A model generated the notes under the pieces. The model did no database searches. It worked only from the letters and a program-made list of their open reading frames with translations, and was not told where the DNA came from. From contig NC_007912.1 of assembly GCF_000013665.1 (NCBI RefSeq), positions 1,536,501 to 1,600,500 on the forward strand: a stretch of DNA of 64,000 nucleotides, in the 5' to 3' direction. Of this stretch, positions 8,197 through 17,507 are shown one piece after another (within the stretch, counting starts at the first letter, position 1; the number at the start of each line of letters is the position of its first letter). Made by a program: the position numbers and the translations under genes. The DNA comes from Saccharophagus degradans 2-40 (GTDB taxonomy: Bacteria > Pseudomonadota > Gammaproteobacteria > Pseudomonadales > Cellvibrionaceae).

Positions 8197-9477
8197 CTAA
8201 GCTTGAAGGCTAATTTCGAGTACTTTTGCTTTTTCTATTCGTGTTTCTGTAAGCTCGACAATCTCAAAGCGATAATTGCCCACCTCAAAGCTTACTAATG
8301 CATCGGGAATACTTTCTAGGTACTCAACAATAATGCCGTTGAGCGTTTTGGGGCCATCGGTGGATAGAGTCCAGCCTAATTGACGATTAATGTCGCGAAT
8401 AGACGTAGAGCCGTCAATTAAAAACCAGTCATCTTCACATTCGGTAATATCCGGTTCGCTATCTTCTGCAGTATCGGTACTAAAATCGCCTACAATTTCT
8501 TCAAGCAAATCCACCAGCGTGGCTATGCCTTGTACCTCGCCATATTCATCTACCACAATAGCGGTGCGTCGCTTTTGTTGTTGAAAGTTCATTAGCTGCG
8601 TGGGCAGCGGGGTAGATTCGGGGATAAAATACGGCTCGCTGCAATGCTCGCGAATGGAATCGTGAGTAACGGTTGAGTTGTCGCCTTGAATAAATCGCGC
8701 TGCATTGCGCAAGTGCAATACGCCAACCACATTGTTTATGTCGCCCTCAAATACAGGCAAGCGCGTATATTCGGTGGAGCGAATCAACTCCATGATATCT
8801 TCAATATCGTCGTCTAGATCAATGCCAATAACTTCATTGCGCGGAATCATAATGTCTTCCACGGTGGCTTTTTCTAGGTCTAATACATTTAACAGCATAC
8901 CTTGGTGGTGGTCGGGAATAAGTTCACCGGCTTCATCCACAACGGTTCTTAATTCTTCTGGCCGCAAGTGATCAGAAAGTTTGGCTTTTGCTAGGTCTAT
9001 ACCGGCTAGGCGCGCCAAGCCATTGGATATTGCGTTAACCACAAGTACAAACGGGTAAAGTAGCAGCAGCAGCGGCTGAAGCACGTAACTGGCCGGAAAT
9101 GCAATTCGCTCGGGGAAAATTGCTGCAATTGACTTGGGGGTGACTTCCGCAAAAACCAATAGAATAAGCGTAAGGGCTATGGGGGCTACAACAATAACTG
9201 CCCATTCGCTTAGGTAGCGTTCGGCAATTGCGGTGCCAACCATTGCAATAAGAATATTTACAAGGTTGTTGCCAATAAGAATAACGCCTATTAGGCGCTC
9301 AGGGCGGGCAAGTAGGTTAGATGCTAGGGTTGCGCCTTTATGCTCTTTTTTTACTAGGTGGCGCAGGCGGTATCGGTTGAGCGATAGCATGCCCGTTTCT
9401 GAACTAGAAAAAAAAGCAGAGCAAATGATTAACCCAACTAAAATAACTACAAGTAATTGTGTCGAAACGGCGTCCAA
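8197..9477 (-). CDS. HlyC/CorC (CNNM) family membrane protein with CBS pair
   Basis: 426 residues. Order: DUF21/CNNM transmembrane domain with about four hydrophobic segments (residues 1-150), two CBS domains (about 195-330, beginning near VEDIMIPRNEVIGIDLDDD and including RRTAIVVDEYGEVQGI), and a C-terminal CorC_HlyC domain (about 345-426). Family members are inner-membrane proteins tied to magnesium and divalent-cation efflux or homeostasis; the CBS pair probably senses ATP-Mg. Close in this order with ypjD and ffh, as in Pseudomonas. The older annotation 'hemolysin' is not supported by the sequence. Confidence 0.9.
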   Translation of the reverse strand: MDAVSTQLLVVILVGLIICSAFFSSSETGMLSLNRYRLRHLVKKEHKGATLASNLLARPERLIGVILIGNNLVNILIAMVGTAIAERYLSEWAVIVVAPIALTLILLVFAEVTPKSIAAIFPERIAFPASYVLQPLLLLLYPFVLVVNAISNGLARLAGIDLAKAKLSDHLRPEELRTVVDEAGELIPDHHQGMLLNVLDLEKATVEDIMIPRNEVIGIDLDDDIEDIMELIRSTEYTRLPVFEGDINNVVGVLHLRNAARFIQGDNSTVTHDSIREHCSEPYFIPESTPLPTQLMNFQQQKRRTAIVVDEYGEVQGIATLVDLLEEIVGDFSTDTAEDSEPDITECEDDWFLIDGSTSIRDINRQLGWTLSTDGPKTLNGIIVEYLESIPDALVSFEVGNYRFEIVELTETRIEKAKVLEISLQA

Positions 9478-9575
9478 TGAGAATCTAACCCTTAGAAATT
9501 ATGAGGGGCAATCTTGACCTAGATTAATCGTTCAGGCAAGTCTGCTGCGGGAATGACCGCAAATAGCGGCATCTA

Positions 9576-10361
9576 TTAACCTAAAATTATCTCTAGCACG
9601 AGTTTGCTGCCAAAATATGCAAGCATTAATGCGGCAAACCCACCTAGCGCCCACCGAATTGCGGCCGCGCCGCGCCAGCCAAAGCGGAAGCGACCCCAAA
9701 GTAATATGGCGTAAATAATCCACGATACAATAGAGAACACCGTTTTGTGCGCTAAGTGTTGTGCGAGAATGTTTTCGATAAAAATCACGCCTGACAATAT
9801 TGCAAGCGTAAGCAGTATTTCACCCGCCCACAAAAGCTCAAACATAAGGCCTTCCATGGTTTGTAATGGTGGCAGCAGCCCCATTACACCGCGCGGATGC
9901 TTTTGCTTGAGCATGCGGTTTTGGTATGCCAGCAAAATGGCTTGCAAAGTGGCTATTGTAAGCAGGCTATAGCTAAGAATAGAAAGCAGAATGTGGGCAA
10001 AAATGCCGGGTGACAGTGTTATTACTGCGCTGGGGTCTGTGTTTGCTAGGGTCGCGCAGCCCAAAGCGATTAGGGTGAGTGGTAGCAGCAGTAAAAACAG
10101 GCTCCACATGGGTTTGCGTAAACTGCTTAGCAGTACAACAATAGAGATTACCCAAAATATTAACGAAGCAACTTTAAAAAAGCCGAGGTCGAACCCAGTT
10201 TCTGTACGAATAGTGAAATAGGCCCCCACGCCGTGGAATAAAATGCCCAAGCATATAAGCACAGTAATGTAAGGGGAGCGGAGGTTGGTGCGTCGGGCAG
10301 CCAGTAAAGTGAGGCCGCCAAAGGCGCCTATGTAACACAATGCGGCTATAGCGTTAAACAT
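9576..10361 (-). CDS. ypjD: YpjD, CcsA-like inner membrane protein
   Basis: 261 residues with about eight hydrophobic segments, the cytochrome c assembly/CcsA-type fold. The conserved tail includes HLAHKTVFSIVSWIIYAILLWGR and a GWRG segment, as in YpjD, the partner usually found beside ffh. Its role is not known: the CcsA resemblance suggests heme or quinone contact, but direct evidence is lacking. Transcribed away from ffh, with about 346 bp between them, and about 100 bp upstream of the CorC-type gene, so the two may be co-transcribed. Confidence 0.9.
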   Translation of the reverse strand: MFNAIAALCYIGAFGGLTLLAARRTNLRSPYITVLICLGILFHGVGAYFTIRTETGFDLGFFKVASLIFWVISIVVLLSSLRKPMWSLFLLLLPLTLIALGCATLANTDPSAVITLSPGIFAHILLSILSYSLLTIATLQAILLAYQNRMLKQKHPRGVMGLLPPLQTMEGLMFELLWAGEILLTLAILSGVIFIENILAQHLAHKTVFSIVSWIIYAILLWGRFRFGWRGAAAIRWALGGFAALMLAYFGSKLVLEIILG

Positions 10362-10707
10362 GTTGAGCGTCTACTTTTCCTAAGTGATTGCCTGCTAAAT
10401 AAGGCGTGCTTCGTGTTTAGCGCCAAGGTTAGAGTGCTGAACTGTGAATGGCAAGCCAATTTATTCGCCTATTCGCCTCGCTGGACGTCGTAAATAGTCG
10501 TTTTTCCGGTCGCTTGCCTTTATACTGCTGCCCCTAAATTTATCCTGCGCGTGCGGATAGGCCGTCAATTCTTACCGTCAAAGTAGTTCTCTTGGCAGTA
10601 AAAGTTTGCTGGCGACCCAAAGAAAGCGAGTGTTTATCGGGTTTTCTGGGCGTTATTGCCGCCGCTTTCGCACTAAAGTCACCATTAACGGTTTAAAGTT
10701 TTTCACT
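10362..10707. promoter_or_regulatory. Divergent intergenic region of ypjD and ffh
   Basis: 346 bp without a gene. It must hold the promoters of ypjD (leftward) and of ffh and possibly the ribosomal genes (rightward). A TATACT at 10521-10526 could be a -10 element for ffh, but I see no good -35 at the usual distance. An in-frame extension of ffh back to 10606 is open but lacks family similarity. Confidence 0.35.
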
Positions 10708-12117
10708 ATGTTTGAAAATTTATCTGATCGTTTATCGCGCTCCTTTAAAAAAATTACGGGCAAGGCGCGACTTAATCACGACAATATTAAAGACGCGTTG
10801 AGCGATGTGCGCAAAGCGCTGCTTGAGGCCGATGTGGCATTGCCCGTAGTGAAAGAGTTCACCGGCCAAGTGCGCAAGCGCGCTCAGGGTCAGGAGGTGT
10901 CGCGTGCACTTAACCCTGGGCAGCAGTTTCTAAAAATTGTAGAAAGTGAGCTTACCCAAATTATGGGTGAGGCGAACGAAAAGCTAAATTTAGCGGCTCA
11001 GCCACCGGCAGTAGTGTTGATGGCTGGTTTGCAGGGTGCGGGTAAAACAACCTCCGTTGCTAAGCTTGCGCGCTTTTTGCGTGAGCGAGAAAAGAAAAAA
11101 GTAATGGTGGTGAGTGCGGATGTTTACCGCCCAGCAGCTATTAAGCAGCTAGAAACCCTTGCTACAGAAGTTGAAGCCGAGTTTTTCCCTTCCGATGCAG
11201 GGCAAAACCCTGTCGATATTGCCAAAAATGCGTTGGCACAAGCTAAAAAGCTGCATGTAGATGTATTGTTAGTGGATACCGCTGGCCGTTTGCACGTAGA
11301 TGAGGCGTTGATGGAAGAGATTCAGGCCATTCATGCGGCGGTGAATCCAATTGAAACGCTGTTCGTTATTGATGCCATGATCGGTCAGGATGCGGTGAAC
11401 ACCGCTAAGGCGTTTAATGATGCCTTACCACTCACGGGTGTAATCTTAACCAAAACCGATGGTGATGCACGCGGTGGTGCTGCGTTATCGGTGCGCCATG
11501 TAACAGGTAAGCCTATTAAGTTTTTGGGTGTGGGTGAAAAAACCGAGGCTTTAGAGCCGTTCCACCCCGACCGTCTAGCTTCCCGCATCCTTGGGATGGG
11601 CGACATTATGTCGCTTATCGAAGAGGCGGAGCAAAAAATAGATAAGGTTAAGGCCGAAAAGTTAGTCCAAAAAGTCCAGAAGGGTAAGTCGTTTGACTTG
11701 GAAGATCTGCGCGATCAGCTTCAGCAAATGCAGAATATGGGCGGCATGGCCTCTATGTTAGATAAGTTGCCCGGTATGGGCGGCATGGCCAAAATGGCCG
11801 AAAGTAATGGAATGACAAGTCAGTTCAAGCAGATGCAGGCAATTATCGATTCGATGACACCTGCTGAGCGAAAAAATCCCGATGTGCTTAACGGTTCGCG
11901 CAAGCGCCGTATCACTATGGGGTCTGGCACACAAATTCAAGATCTGAATCGTTTGCTCAAACAGCACAAGCAGATGAGCAAAATGATGAAGAAAATGAAG
12001 GGCGGCGGCATGCAAAAAATGATGCGCGGCATGGGTGGTATGCTTCCAGGTGGCGGCTCTGGAGGTGTACCTCCAATGGGCGGCGGCGGTGGTTTGCCTC
12101 CTGGTTTTGGTTCTTAA
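10708..12117 (+). CDS. ffh: Signal recognition particle protein Ffh
   Basis: 469 residues from the ATG at 10708 (MFENLSDRL), the family start; the longer open frame was rejected. Ffh is the GTPase that with 4.5S RNA delivers nascent inner-membrane proteins to FtsY. N domain about 1-90; G domain with P-loop GLQGAGKTTS (about 108-117), DTAGR and TKTDGDARGG; C-terminal M domain rich in methionine (about 300-469), ending in glycine/methionine-rich low complexity. It heads the ffh-rpsP-rimM-trmD-rplS arrangement, with about 150 bp before rpsP. Confidence 0.98.
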   Translation: MFENLSDRLSRSFKKITGKARLNHDNIKDALSDVRKALLEADVALPVVKEFTGQVRKRAQGQEVSRALNPGQQFLKIVESELTQIMGEANEKLNLAAQPPAVVLMAGLQGAGKTTSVAKLARFLREREKKKVMVVSADVYRPAAIKQLETLATEVEAEFFPSDAGQNPVDIAKNALAQAKKLHVDVLLVDTAGRLHVDEALMEEIQAIHAAVNPIETLFVIDAMIGQDAVNTAKAFNDALPLTGVILTKTDGDARGGAALSVRHVTGKPIKFLGVGEKTEALEPFHPDRLASRILGMGDIMSLIEEAEQKIDKVKAEKLVQKVQKGKSFDLEDLRDQLQQMQNMGGMASMLDKLPGMGGMAKMAESNGMTSQFKQMQAIIDSMTPAERKNPDVLNGSRKRRITMGSGTQIQDLNRLLKQHKQMSKMMKKMKGGGMQKMMRGMGGMLPGGGSGGVPPMGGGGGLPPGFGS

Positions 12118-12270
12118 TTGAGCCAAATCTAATTAATGATTTAAAAATAACCTATACATACGAATTTCTTTCCATTAAAATACGCCGCCTTTCGCAGGCG
12201 TCTCGTTTATTGGCCGCTTAGTGGCGGAGAATTCGCCTGAATACAGTTTAAAAAATAGGATAAGACTTAC

Positions 12271-12519
12271 ATGGTAAGCATTCGATTGTCTCGTGGTGGC
12301 TCTAAAAAGCGCCCATTTTATCATTTGACCGTAACTGACAGCCGTAAATCACGTGACGGCCGTTTCATTGAGCGTGTTGGTTTCTTCAACCCAGTAGCAC
12401 GTGGTCAAGAAGAGCGTCTACGTGTTGAGAGCGAGCGTTTGAACTACTGGTTGAGCCAAGGCGCACAGTGTTCAGAGCGTGTAGCTAAGTTAATCAAAGA
12501 TGCAGCTGCTGCGGCTTAA
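12271..12519 (+). CDS. rpsP: 30S ribosomal protein S16
   Basis: 82 residues, normal S16 length, starting [19 protein letters not shown], the family signature. S16 is needed for assembly of the 30S 5' domain. First of the rpsP-rimM-trmD-rplS ribosome-maturation operon. An AATAGGATAAG ribosome site lies just upstream. Its stop codon abuts the TTG taken as the rimM start, so translation of the two is probably coupled. Confidence 0.98.
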   Translation: MVSIRLSRGGSKKRPFYHLTVTDSRKSRDGRFIERVGFFNPVARGQEERLRVESERLNYWLSQGAQCSERVAKLIKDAAAAA

Positions 12520-13083
12520 TTGCCGCAGTTAGTGTTTACACCAGTGGAAGCCAAAAAATCTAACTTGATTACTGTTGGTAGAATTACTGGTGTATTTGGT
12601 ATTAAGGGGTGGGTAAAGCTTAAATCGTTTACCGATCCGCAAGATAATGTACTTGAGTATTCGCCTTTGTTGTTAAAAACAAAGCACGGCGTGAAAGAGT
12701 GCGAAATTGCAGAATACCAATTTAGGCCGCAAGGCTTGGTTGTACGCCTTAAAGGCGTTGACGACCGCAATGCTGCTGAAGCATTAGCTCCAGTTGATGT
12801 CGCTATAGATAAAAGCCTGTTGCCAGAACTCGATGACGACGACTTTTATTGGCACCAGCTAGAGGGGTTACGTGTTGTAACTATCTATGAAGGGAATACT
12901 CAAGATTTGGGTGTTGTCTCCAAGGTAATGGCAACAGGGGCGAACGACGTGCTCGAAGTTAAACCCGATGCTCAGAGTATTGATGACAGGGATAGGCTAG
13001 TGCCTTATGTGCTAGACCTGTATGTCAAAAAGGTAGACCTTTCCGCCGAGTGTATTACGGTGGACTGGGACCCAGAATTTTAA
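12520..13083 (+). CDS. rimM: Ribosome maturation factor RimM
   Basis: 187 residues if the TTG directly after the rpsP stop is used. In-frame GTGs at 12532 and 12544 are alternatives, and none has a clear ribosome site. RimM binds S19 and the 16S 3' major domain and helps 30S maturation. The N-terminal block ITVGRITGVFGIKGWVKLKS is about residues 17-36; the PRC-barrel half begins near DDDFYWHQLEGLRV (about 106-119). Lies between rpsP and trmD as in most gammaproteobacteria. Confidence 0.95.
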   Translation: MPQLVFTPVEAKKSNLITVGRITGVFGIKGWVKLKSFTDPQDNVLEYSPLLLKTKHGVKECEIAEYQFRPQGLVVRLKGVDDRNAAEALAPVDVAIDKSLLPELDDDDFYWHQLEGLRVVTIYEGNTQDLGVVSKVMATGANDVLEVKPDAQSIDDRDRLVPYVLDLYVKKVDLSAECITVDWDPEF

Positions 13084-13160
13084 TTTGTACGCTATGGCGT
13101 GCATTTATTGCGTCCCTTGCGTTAACTGCGACAGGGTGGCGAAAAAGCTAGGTGGTGTTA

Positions 13161-14000
13161 ATGAGCTCTTCCTCAGGTAGTGCTGTCAACATTGCTATAG
13201 TGACTTTATTTCCAGAAATGTTCGCCGCAATTACTGAAAGTGGCATTTCTAGAAGAGCAGTAGAGCAGGGGTTGGTAAAACTAAGTTTTTTCAACCCGCG
13301 CACGTACACTACCGATAAACATCAAACGGTAGATGACCGCCCCTATGGTGGTGGGCCAGGAATGGTTATGCGTGTGGAGCCGTTGGCCAAAGCGTTGTTA
13401 GCTGCTAAGCAGTGGCACAGCGAGCAAAGGGCTGAGCAGGCTTTGCCTAATACTGCAAAAGAAACCGTTATTTATATGTCCCCGCAAGGGGCGCAGTTAA
13501 ATAATCAGGCGGTCGATACAATGGCTGCTAGCGGCGATTTTACTATTATCGCCGGGCGTTACGAAGGTGTTGATCAGCGGTTTATTGATGCTTTCGTGGA
13601 TCAGGAATGGTCCATAGGTGATTACGTTTTGAGTGGTGGTGAGCTGCCTGCCATGGTGCTTATAGATGCGTTAATTCGCAAGCTACCAGGGGCACTGGGC
13701 GATGCGCAATCCGCAGAGCAAGACTCATTCGAAAATGGCCTGCTTGATTGCCCACACTATACTCGGCCGGAAGAACTGGCAGATGCGTGGCAAACGAGTG
13801 TTGATGATCGACGCGTACCCGCAGTACTGCTTTCCGGTGATCACAAAAAAATTGAATTGTGGCGACTTAAGCAATCTTTAGGTCGTACATGGGAGCGGCG
13901 ACCCGATCTACTTAATAAGTTGGATCTGGATCAATCCCAGCGGAATCTGCTGACTGAATACCAGCAGCAAAAATTGAGCTGCAGCAGCAGTGATGACTAA
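13161..14000 (+). CDS. trmD: tRNA (guanine-N1-)-methyltransferase TrmD
   Basis: 279 residues from ATG 13161, preceded by AGGTGG at a five-base spacing; upstream GTGs at 13152 and 13155 overlap that site and are less likely. TrmD methylates G37 of tRNAs and prevents frameshifting. Seen: IVTLFPEMF at the start; the SAM-binding knot with [15 protein letters not shown] and [16 protein letters not shown]; the catalytic region around [17 protein letters not shown] (an E-to-Q variant of the usual box is possible). The length is somewhat above the usual 250, owing to an acidic/serine C-terminal tail and an insert around 90-100. Confidence 0.96.
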   Translation: MSSSSGSAVNIAIVTLFPEMFAAITESGISRRAVEQGLVKLSFFNPRTYTTDKHQTVDDRPYGGGPGMVMRVEPLAKALLAAKQWHSEQRAEQALPNTAKETVIYMSPQGAQLNNQAVDTMAASGDFTIIAGRYEGVDQRFIDAFVDQEWSIGDYVLSGGELPAMVLIDALIRKLPGALGDAQSAEQDSFENGLLDCPHYTRPEELADAWQTSVDDRRVPAVLLSGDHKKIELWRLKQSLGRTWERRPDLLNKLDLDQSQRNLLTEYQQQKLSCSSSDD

Positions 14001-14051
14001 ATTTTGATATATCTAGCCGAGAGGCTACACATTGCTAATTAGGAGCAAGCC

Positions 14052-14408
14052 ATGAGTTCTAAGAACAAGATCATACAAGAGCTGGAAGCTGAGCAGCTCA
14101 AGCAGGACGTTCCTGAGTTCAGCCCTGGTGATACCGTGGTTGTACAGGTTAAAGTAAAAGAAGGTAACCGCGAGCGTTTACAGGCCTTTGAGGGTGTTGT
14201 TATTGCACGTCGTAACCGTGGCTTAGACTCCGCTTTTACCGTTCGTAAAATTTCACACGGCATTGGTGTTGAGCGTACTTTCCAAACTCACAGCAAGCAA
14301 GTTGACAGCGTTGCTGTTAAGCGTCGCGGTGATGTTCGTCAAGCTAAGTTGTACTACTTGCGTGAACTTACTGGTCGTGCTGCTCGTATTAAAGAAAAAT
14401 TGGGTTAA
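14052..14408 (+). CDS. rplS: 50S ribosomal protein L19
   Basis: 118 residues, normal length, with the signature [29 protein letters not shown] split over residues 43-71 and [20 protein letters not shown] near the end. L19 sits at the 30S-50S interface. Start ATG follows TTAGGAGCAAGCC, a good ribosome site. Last gene of the ribosome-maturation operon; a strong intrinsic terminator follows 12 bases after the stop. Confidence 0.98.
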   Translation: MSSKNKIIQELEAEQLKQDVPEFSPGDTVVVQVKVKEGNRERLQAFEGVVIARRNRGLDSAFTVRKISHGIGVERTFQTHSKQVDSVAVKRRGDVRQAKLYYLRELTGRAARIKEKLG

Positions 14409-14420
14409 GTTTTTCTTTCT

Positions 14421-14450
14421 AAAAAAAGCGACCTATTGGTCGCTTTTTTT
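14421..14450. terminator. Intrinsic terminator after rplS
   Basis: Perfect hairpin AGCGACC / GGTCGCT with a TATT loop, flanked by seven A on the left and eight T on the right, so it can work in both directions. It ends the ribosomal operon on the + strand and can also serve the convergent lipoprotein gene. Confidence 0.93.
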
Positions 14451-14475
14451 TCGCCTCTATTTTACCTAGAGTTTT

Positions 14476-14823
14476 TTACTTCTTCTTAAGTAGTTCTTCG
14501 GCTTTGTTTTTGGCTTCGGTCATTTTTGCTTTGCTTGCATCGCTTATTTCTGCTGCCTTATCTTTGGCGTCTTCGGCCATGTCTTCGGCTTTATCCATCG
14601 CTTTTTCGGTGGCTTCACCTGCGTTTTCCATAGCTTCTTCAGCTACTTCTTTAGCTTTGTTAAGTTTCTCGCCTGCGGCCTCGCCCATATCTTCTAATTT
14701 CTCGCCGGCATTTTCAGCTGCCGTTGCCGCTTTTTCAGATAAGGTCGGTTTGGGGGCTTCTTTTTCGCATGCAGTAATGAAAGTGGCGATAAGCGTTAGG
14801 CTTAGGATGGTTAATATGCGCAT
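14476..14823 (-). CDS. Small lipoprotein with amphipathic Ala/Glu/Lys-rich repeats
   Basis: 115 residues from ATG 14823, which has AAGGGAAG upstream; a longer frame was rejected. Lipoprotein signal with lipobox ITAC (Cys19), followed by about 95 residues of nearly uninterrupted amphipathic helix with 11-residue-like repeats such as AGEKLEDMGEA, AGEKLNKAKEV and AEDMAEDAKDK, reminiscent of apolipoprotein or LEA-type helices. No catalytic domain. A lipid-surface, envelope-stress or desiccation role is possible but not shown. Faces rplS across the shared terminator. Confidence 0.8.
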   Translation of the reverse strand: MRILTILSLTLIATFITACEKEAPKPTLSEKAATAAENAGEKLEDMGEAAGEKLNKAKEVAEEAMENAGEATEKAMDKAEDMAEDAKDKAAEISDASKAKMTEAKNKAEELLKKK

Positions 14824-15127
14824 TTTCTTCCCTTTGAATTTGTTTGTTGTTGATATCGCAACCCTGCAAGAGCTGGGTGTGTGCAATAGATTACCTTAGT
14901 GGATGCGATATTTGTGTTAAATGGTTGTAAAAAGTAAATGCAGGTGAAAAGCTGAGCTTTGGATCACGGCACGCAGAGTGGCAGATTTAGGGAACCATGA
15001 TAGACTTGTGGCGTCAAAAATAAGACATATCGCCCAATAGGGCCAAAATTCATCTTAAACGTTTCTTTGTCGCTTTAAATAATAAAAAAGTAAAGCAGAA
15101 AGGCATTGAGGAAACAGAGGCACGATA

Positions 15128-15922
15128 ATGAAAACATTACTGGCAACCGCGCTATTAACATGCGCGACAATCGGTGGCTCGTTGGCAGCGACTAGCGCTT
15201 TGGCTGAAAAGCCAAAAGCAGCGGCAGAGAAAAATGAGGTTTCAGCCAAGCAGGATATCGACTTAGCTCGCAAAAATATTACTTCGGCACTTGCTGCGGC
15301 ACGTCCAGACTTGGTAGTAACAGATGTAGTTAAAACCCCAGTGGAGGGTATTTACAAAACCACAATATCTAACGGCCCAGCTGTGTATTCTACTGCAGAT
15401 GGTCAGTTTTTTATGGCAGGGGAGCTTTTTCGCGTACAGCCAGGCGGCATTGTTAATTTAACCGAGCAAGAGATGAACGGTGAGCGCGCTAAGTTACTGG
15501 CGGGCATGGATGTAAAAGATATGATCGTATTTTCACCGAAAGGTGATGTAAAAGGTGTGGTGTCGGTATTTACCGATGTAGACTGTGGCTATTGCCAAAA
15601 GCTACACCAAGAAGTGCCACAGCTTAACGCAATGGGTATTGAGGTGCGCTATATGGCGTTTCCACGTATGGGTATCGGTTCTGGTGCCTATAACAAGATT
15701 GTTTCGGCATGGTGTGCTGCAGATAAGCAGGATGCACTAACCAAGCTTAAAGCCCGCCAAAGCATTCCAGAAAACTTGTGTAAAACGAATCCTGTGAATG
15801 AGCAGTATGCTACTGGGCAGCAAATGGGTATATCTGGCACCCCTGCAATTGTGCTGGGTAACGGTGAGCTTATACCCGGTTATGTACCCGCAGACAGATT
15901 GGCAGCGCGTTTAGGGCTGTAA
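15128..15922 (+). CDS. dsbC: Periplasmic thiol:disulfide isomerase DsbC
   Basis: 264 residues. Signal peptide about 1-26. N-terminal dimerisation domain (about 60-110, GIYKTTISNGPAVYSTADGQ), then a thioredoxin-like domain whose active site CGYC is at residues 153-156 in FTDVDCGYC, and the cis-Pro region GISGTPAIV. DsbC repairs wrong disulfides in exported proteins and is kept reduced by DsbD. It precedes hom and thrC, as in Pseudomonas. The stretch after the signal is longer and more lysine-rich than in E. coli. Confidence 0.95.
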   Translation: MKTLLATALLTCATIGGSLAATSALAEKPKAAAEKNEVSAKQDIDLARKNITSALAAARPDLVVTDVVKTPVEGIYKTTISNGPAVYSTADGQFFMAGELFRVQPGGIVNLTEQEMNGERAKLLAGMDVKDMIVFSPKGDVKGVVSVFTDVDCGYCQKLHQEVPQLNAMGIEVRYMAFPRMGIGSGAYNKIVSAWCAADKQDALTKLKARQSIPENLCKTNPVNEQYATGQQMGISGTPAIVLGNGELIPGYVPADRLAARLGL

Positions 15923-15942
15923 ACCACCATTTAACTAAGTTT

Positions 15943-15975
15943 TAGGCCCTATTTTTGTATTTATTATAGGGCCTA
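15943..15975. terminator. Possible terminator hairpin after dsbC
   Basis: A perfect 10-bp inverted repeat, TAGGCCCTAT / ATAGGGCCTA, with a T-rich 13-base loop, 20 bases after the dsbC stop. No T-run follows, so it may be a transcript-end stabiliser rather than a classical terminator. Confidence 0.45.
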
Positions 15976-16028
15976 CTCTCTCCTTTCGTTGACAGTATCA
16001 TTCCCCATCATTAAGGTTGCCTACTTTA

Positions 16029-16058
16029 TTCTGAAAATCCCCAATTAGAGGGTATAAT
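16029..16058 (+). promoter_or_regulatory. Possible promoter of hom
   Basis: A perfect -10 hexamer TATAAT lies at 16053-16058, about 95 bases before the hom start. The -35 candidate TTCTGA (16029-16034, spacing 18) is poor, so this would be a -10-led or activated promoter. Confidence 0.35.
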
Positions 16059-16152
16059 GCGCCGCGCGTTGGGGCTTGCTCTGTCGAGTTACCTATTGGC
16101 CTGCTAGATGGCTGATTGTTGGCGCTTTGTTTACCCATTAGAGGAACGTAGC

Positions 16153-17460
16153 TTGAAACCTGTGAATATTGGCCTGTGTGGTCTTGGCACTGTTGGCGGC
16201 GGTACACTTACTGTACTTAAGCGCAATTTGCTCGATATTAATGCCCATGCGGGTAAAAGTGTGGTGCTAACCCATATTGGTGCCCGCCGTGATAACCCTG
16301 CATTCGACCTTAGCGGTATTAAAGTAAGTCGCGATGTGTTCGCAGTGGCTGACGATCCAGAAGTTGATATTTTGGTTGAGCTAATTGGTGGAACCTCCGT
16401 CGCCAAAGAGTTGGTTTTGCGTGCAGTGCGCAGTGGCAAGCACGTGGTGACTGCAAACAAGGCGCTTATTGCCGAGTTTGGTAACGAGCTATTTGCTGAG
16501 GCCGCCAAACACAACGTAGTAATAGCCTATGAAGCGGCGGTTGCGGGCGGTATTCCTATCATTCGCGCCATGCGCGAAGGTTTAGCAGCCAATAAAATTG
16601 AATGGTTGGCTGGTATTATTAACGGTACCGGTAACTTTATTCTTACCGAAATGCGCGATAAAGGTCGTGCATTCGAAGATGTATTAAAAGAAGCGCAAGA
16701 GCTAGGTTACGCCGAGGCTGACCCTACGTTCGACGTAGAGGGCATTGATGCCGCGCACAAGCTTGTTATTCTTGCGTCTATTGCGTTTGGTATGCCTTTG
16801 CAGTTCGACAAGGTATTTACCGAGGGCATTAGTACAATTTCTACCGAAGATGTGGCGTACGCCGGTGAGCTTGGCTACCAAGTGAAGCACTTAGGTATAA
16901 CACGCAAGCGCCCCAATCAGGGTATTGAATTGCGCGTGCACCCCACGCTAATTCCTAACTCACGTCTAATTGCCAACGTAGATGGTGTTATGAATGCGGT
17001 GTTAGTTAAGGGTGATGCTGTAGGCCCTACCTTGTACTACGGGCCTGGTGCTGGCGCCGAGCCAACTGCGTCTGCGGTTGTCTCTGATATTGTTGATGTA
17101 AGCCGATTAGTGGGTGCCGAATCTGGCTCAAGTGTACCGCACTTAGGGTTTGCGCTAGATAAACTAGTCGATTACCCAATCCTGCCAATTGAAGAAGTTG
17201 AGACCGCTTACTATATTCGTATTTCAGCGTTAGATCGCCCTGGTGTGCTCTCTAAAATCACCCAGATATTGAGCGATGCTGGCATTAGTATTGAAGCGTT
17301 AATACAAAAAGAGCCGAAAGAAGGGCAAGATCATGTGCCGGTTATATTGCTAACTAACCGCGCCATAGAAAAACAAATTATTGCAGCCATTAAGAAGATT
17401 GAAGCGTTAGATTCTATAAATGGCAAAGTTGTGCGTATTCGTGTTGAGTCGCTTAAATAA
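16153..17460 (+). CDS. hom: Homoserine dehydrogenase
   Basis: 435 residues from a TTG at 16153. Family members begin KPV-IGLCGLGTVGGG and a GAGG ribosome site stands eight bases before this TTG; the open frame from 16108 adds 15 unrelated residues. The enzyme reduces aspartate semialdehyde to homoserine on the way to threonine and methionine. NAD(P) site GLCGLGTVGGGT near the N-terminus; catalytic region around GIINGTGNFILTEM (about 154-167) and AEADPTFDVEGIDAAHKL; ACT regulatory domain in the last 80 residues (YYIRISALDRPGVLSKI), the usual site of threonine feedback. It precedes thrC. Confidence 0.97.
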   Translation: MKPVNIGLCGLGTVGGGTLTVLKRNLLDINAHAGKSVVLTHIGARRDNPAFDLSGIKVSRDVFAVADDPEVDILVELIGGTSVAKELVLRAVRSGKHVVTANKALIAEFGNELFAEAAKHNVVIAYEAAVAGGIPIIRAMREGLAANKIEWLAGIINGTGNFILTEMRDKGRAFEDVLKEAQELGYAEADPTFDVEGIDAAHKLVILASIAFGMPLQFDKVFTEGISTISTEDVAYAGELGYQVKHLGITRKRPNQGIELRVHPTLIPNSRLIANVDGVMNAVLVKGDAVGPTLYYGPGAGAEPTASAVVSDIVDVSRLVGAESGSSVPHLGFALDKLVDYPILPIEEVETAYYIRISALDRPGVLSKITQILSDAGISIEALIQKEPKEGQDHVPVILLTNRAIEKQIIAAIKKIEALDSINGKVVRIRVESLK

Positions 17461-17507
17461 GCGACTGCCGAATAGCTAACCGTAACAGATAAACCAGTGA
17501 GAATACT

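Noticed and set aside
10606-10707. Upstream extension of ffh
   Set aside because: Adds 34 residues unlike Ffh; the ATG at 10708 gives the family N-terminus.
14504-14899. 131-codon + frame opposite the small lipoprotein
   Set aside because: Ala/Ser-rich mirror of the amphipathic repeat on the other strand; the lipoprotein has a lipobox and ribosome site.
16131-16514. 127-codon minus frame inside hom
   Set aside because: Shadow frame across a conserved coding region.
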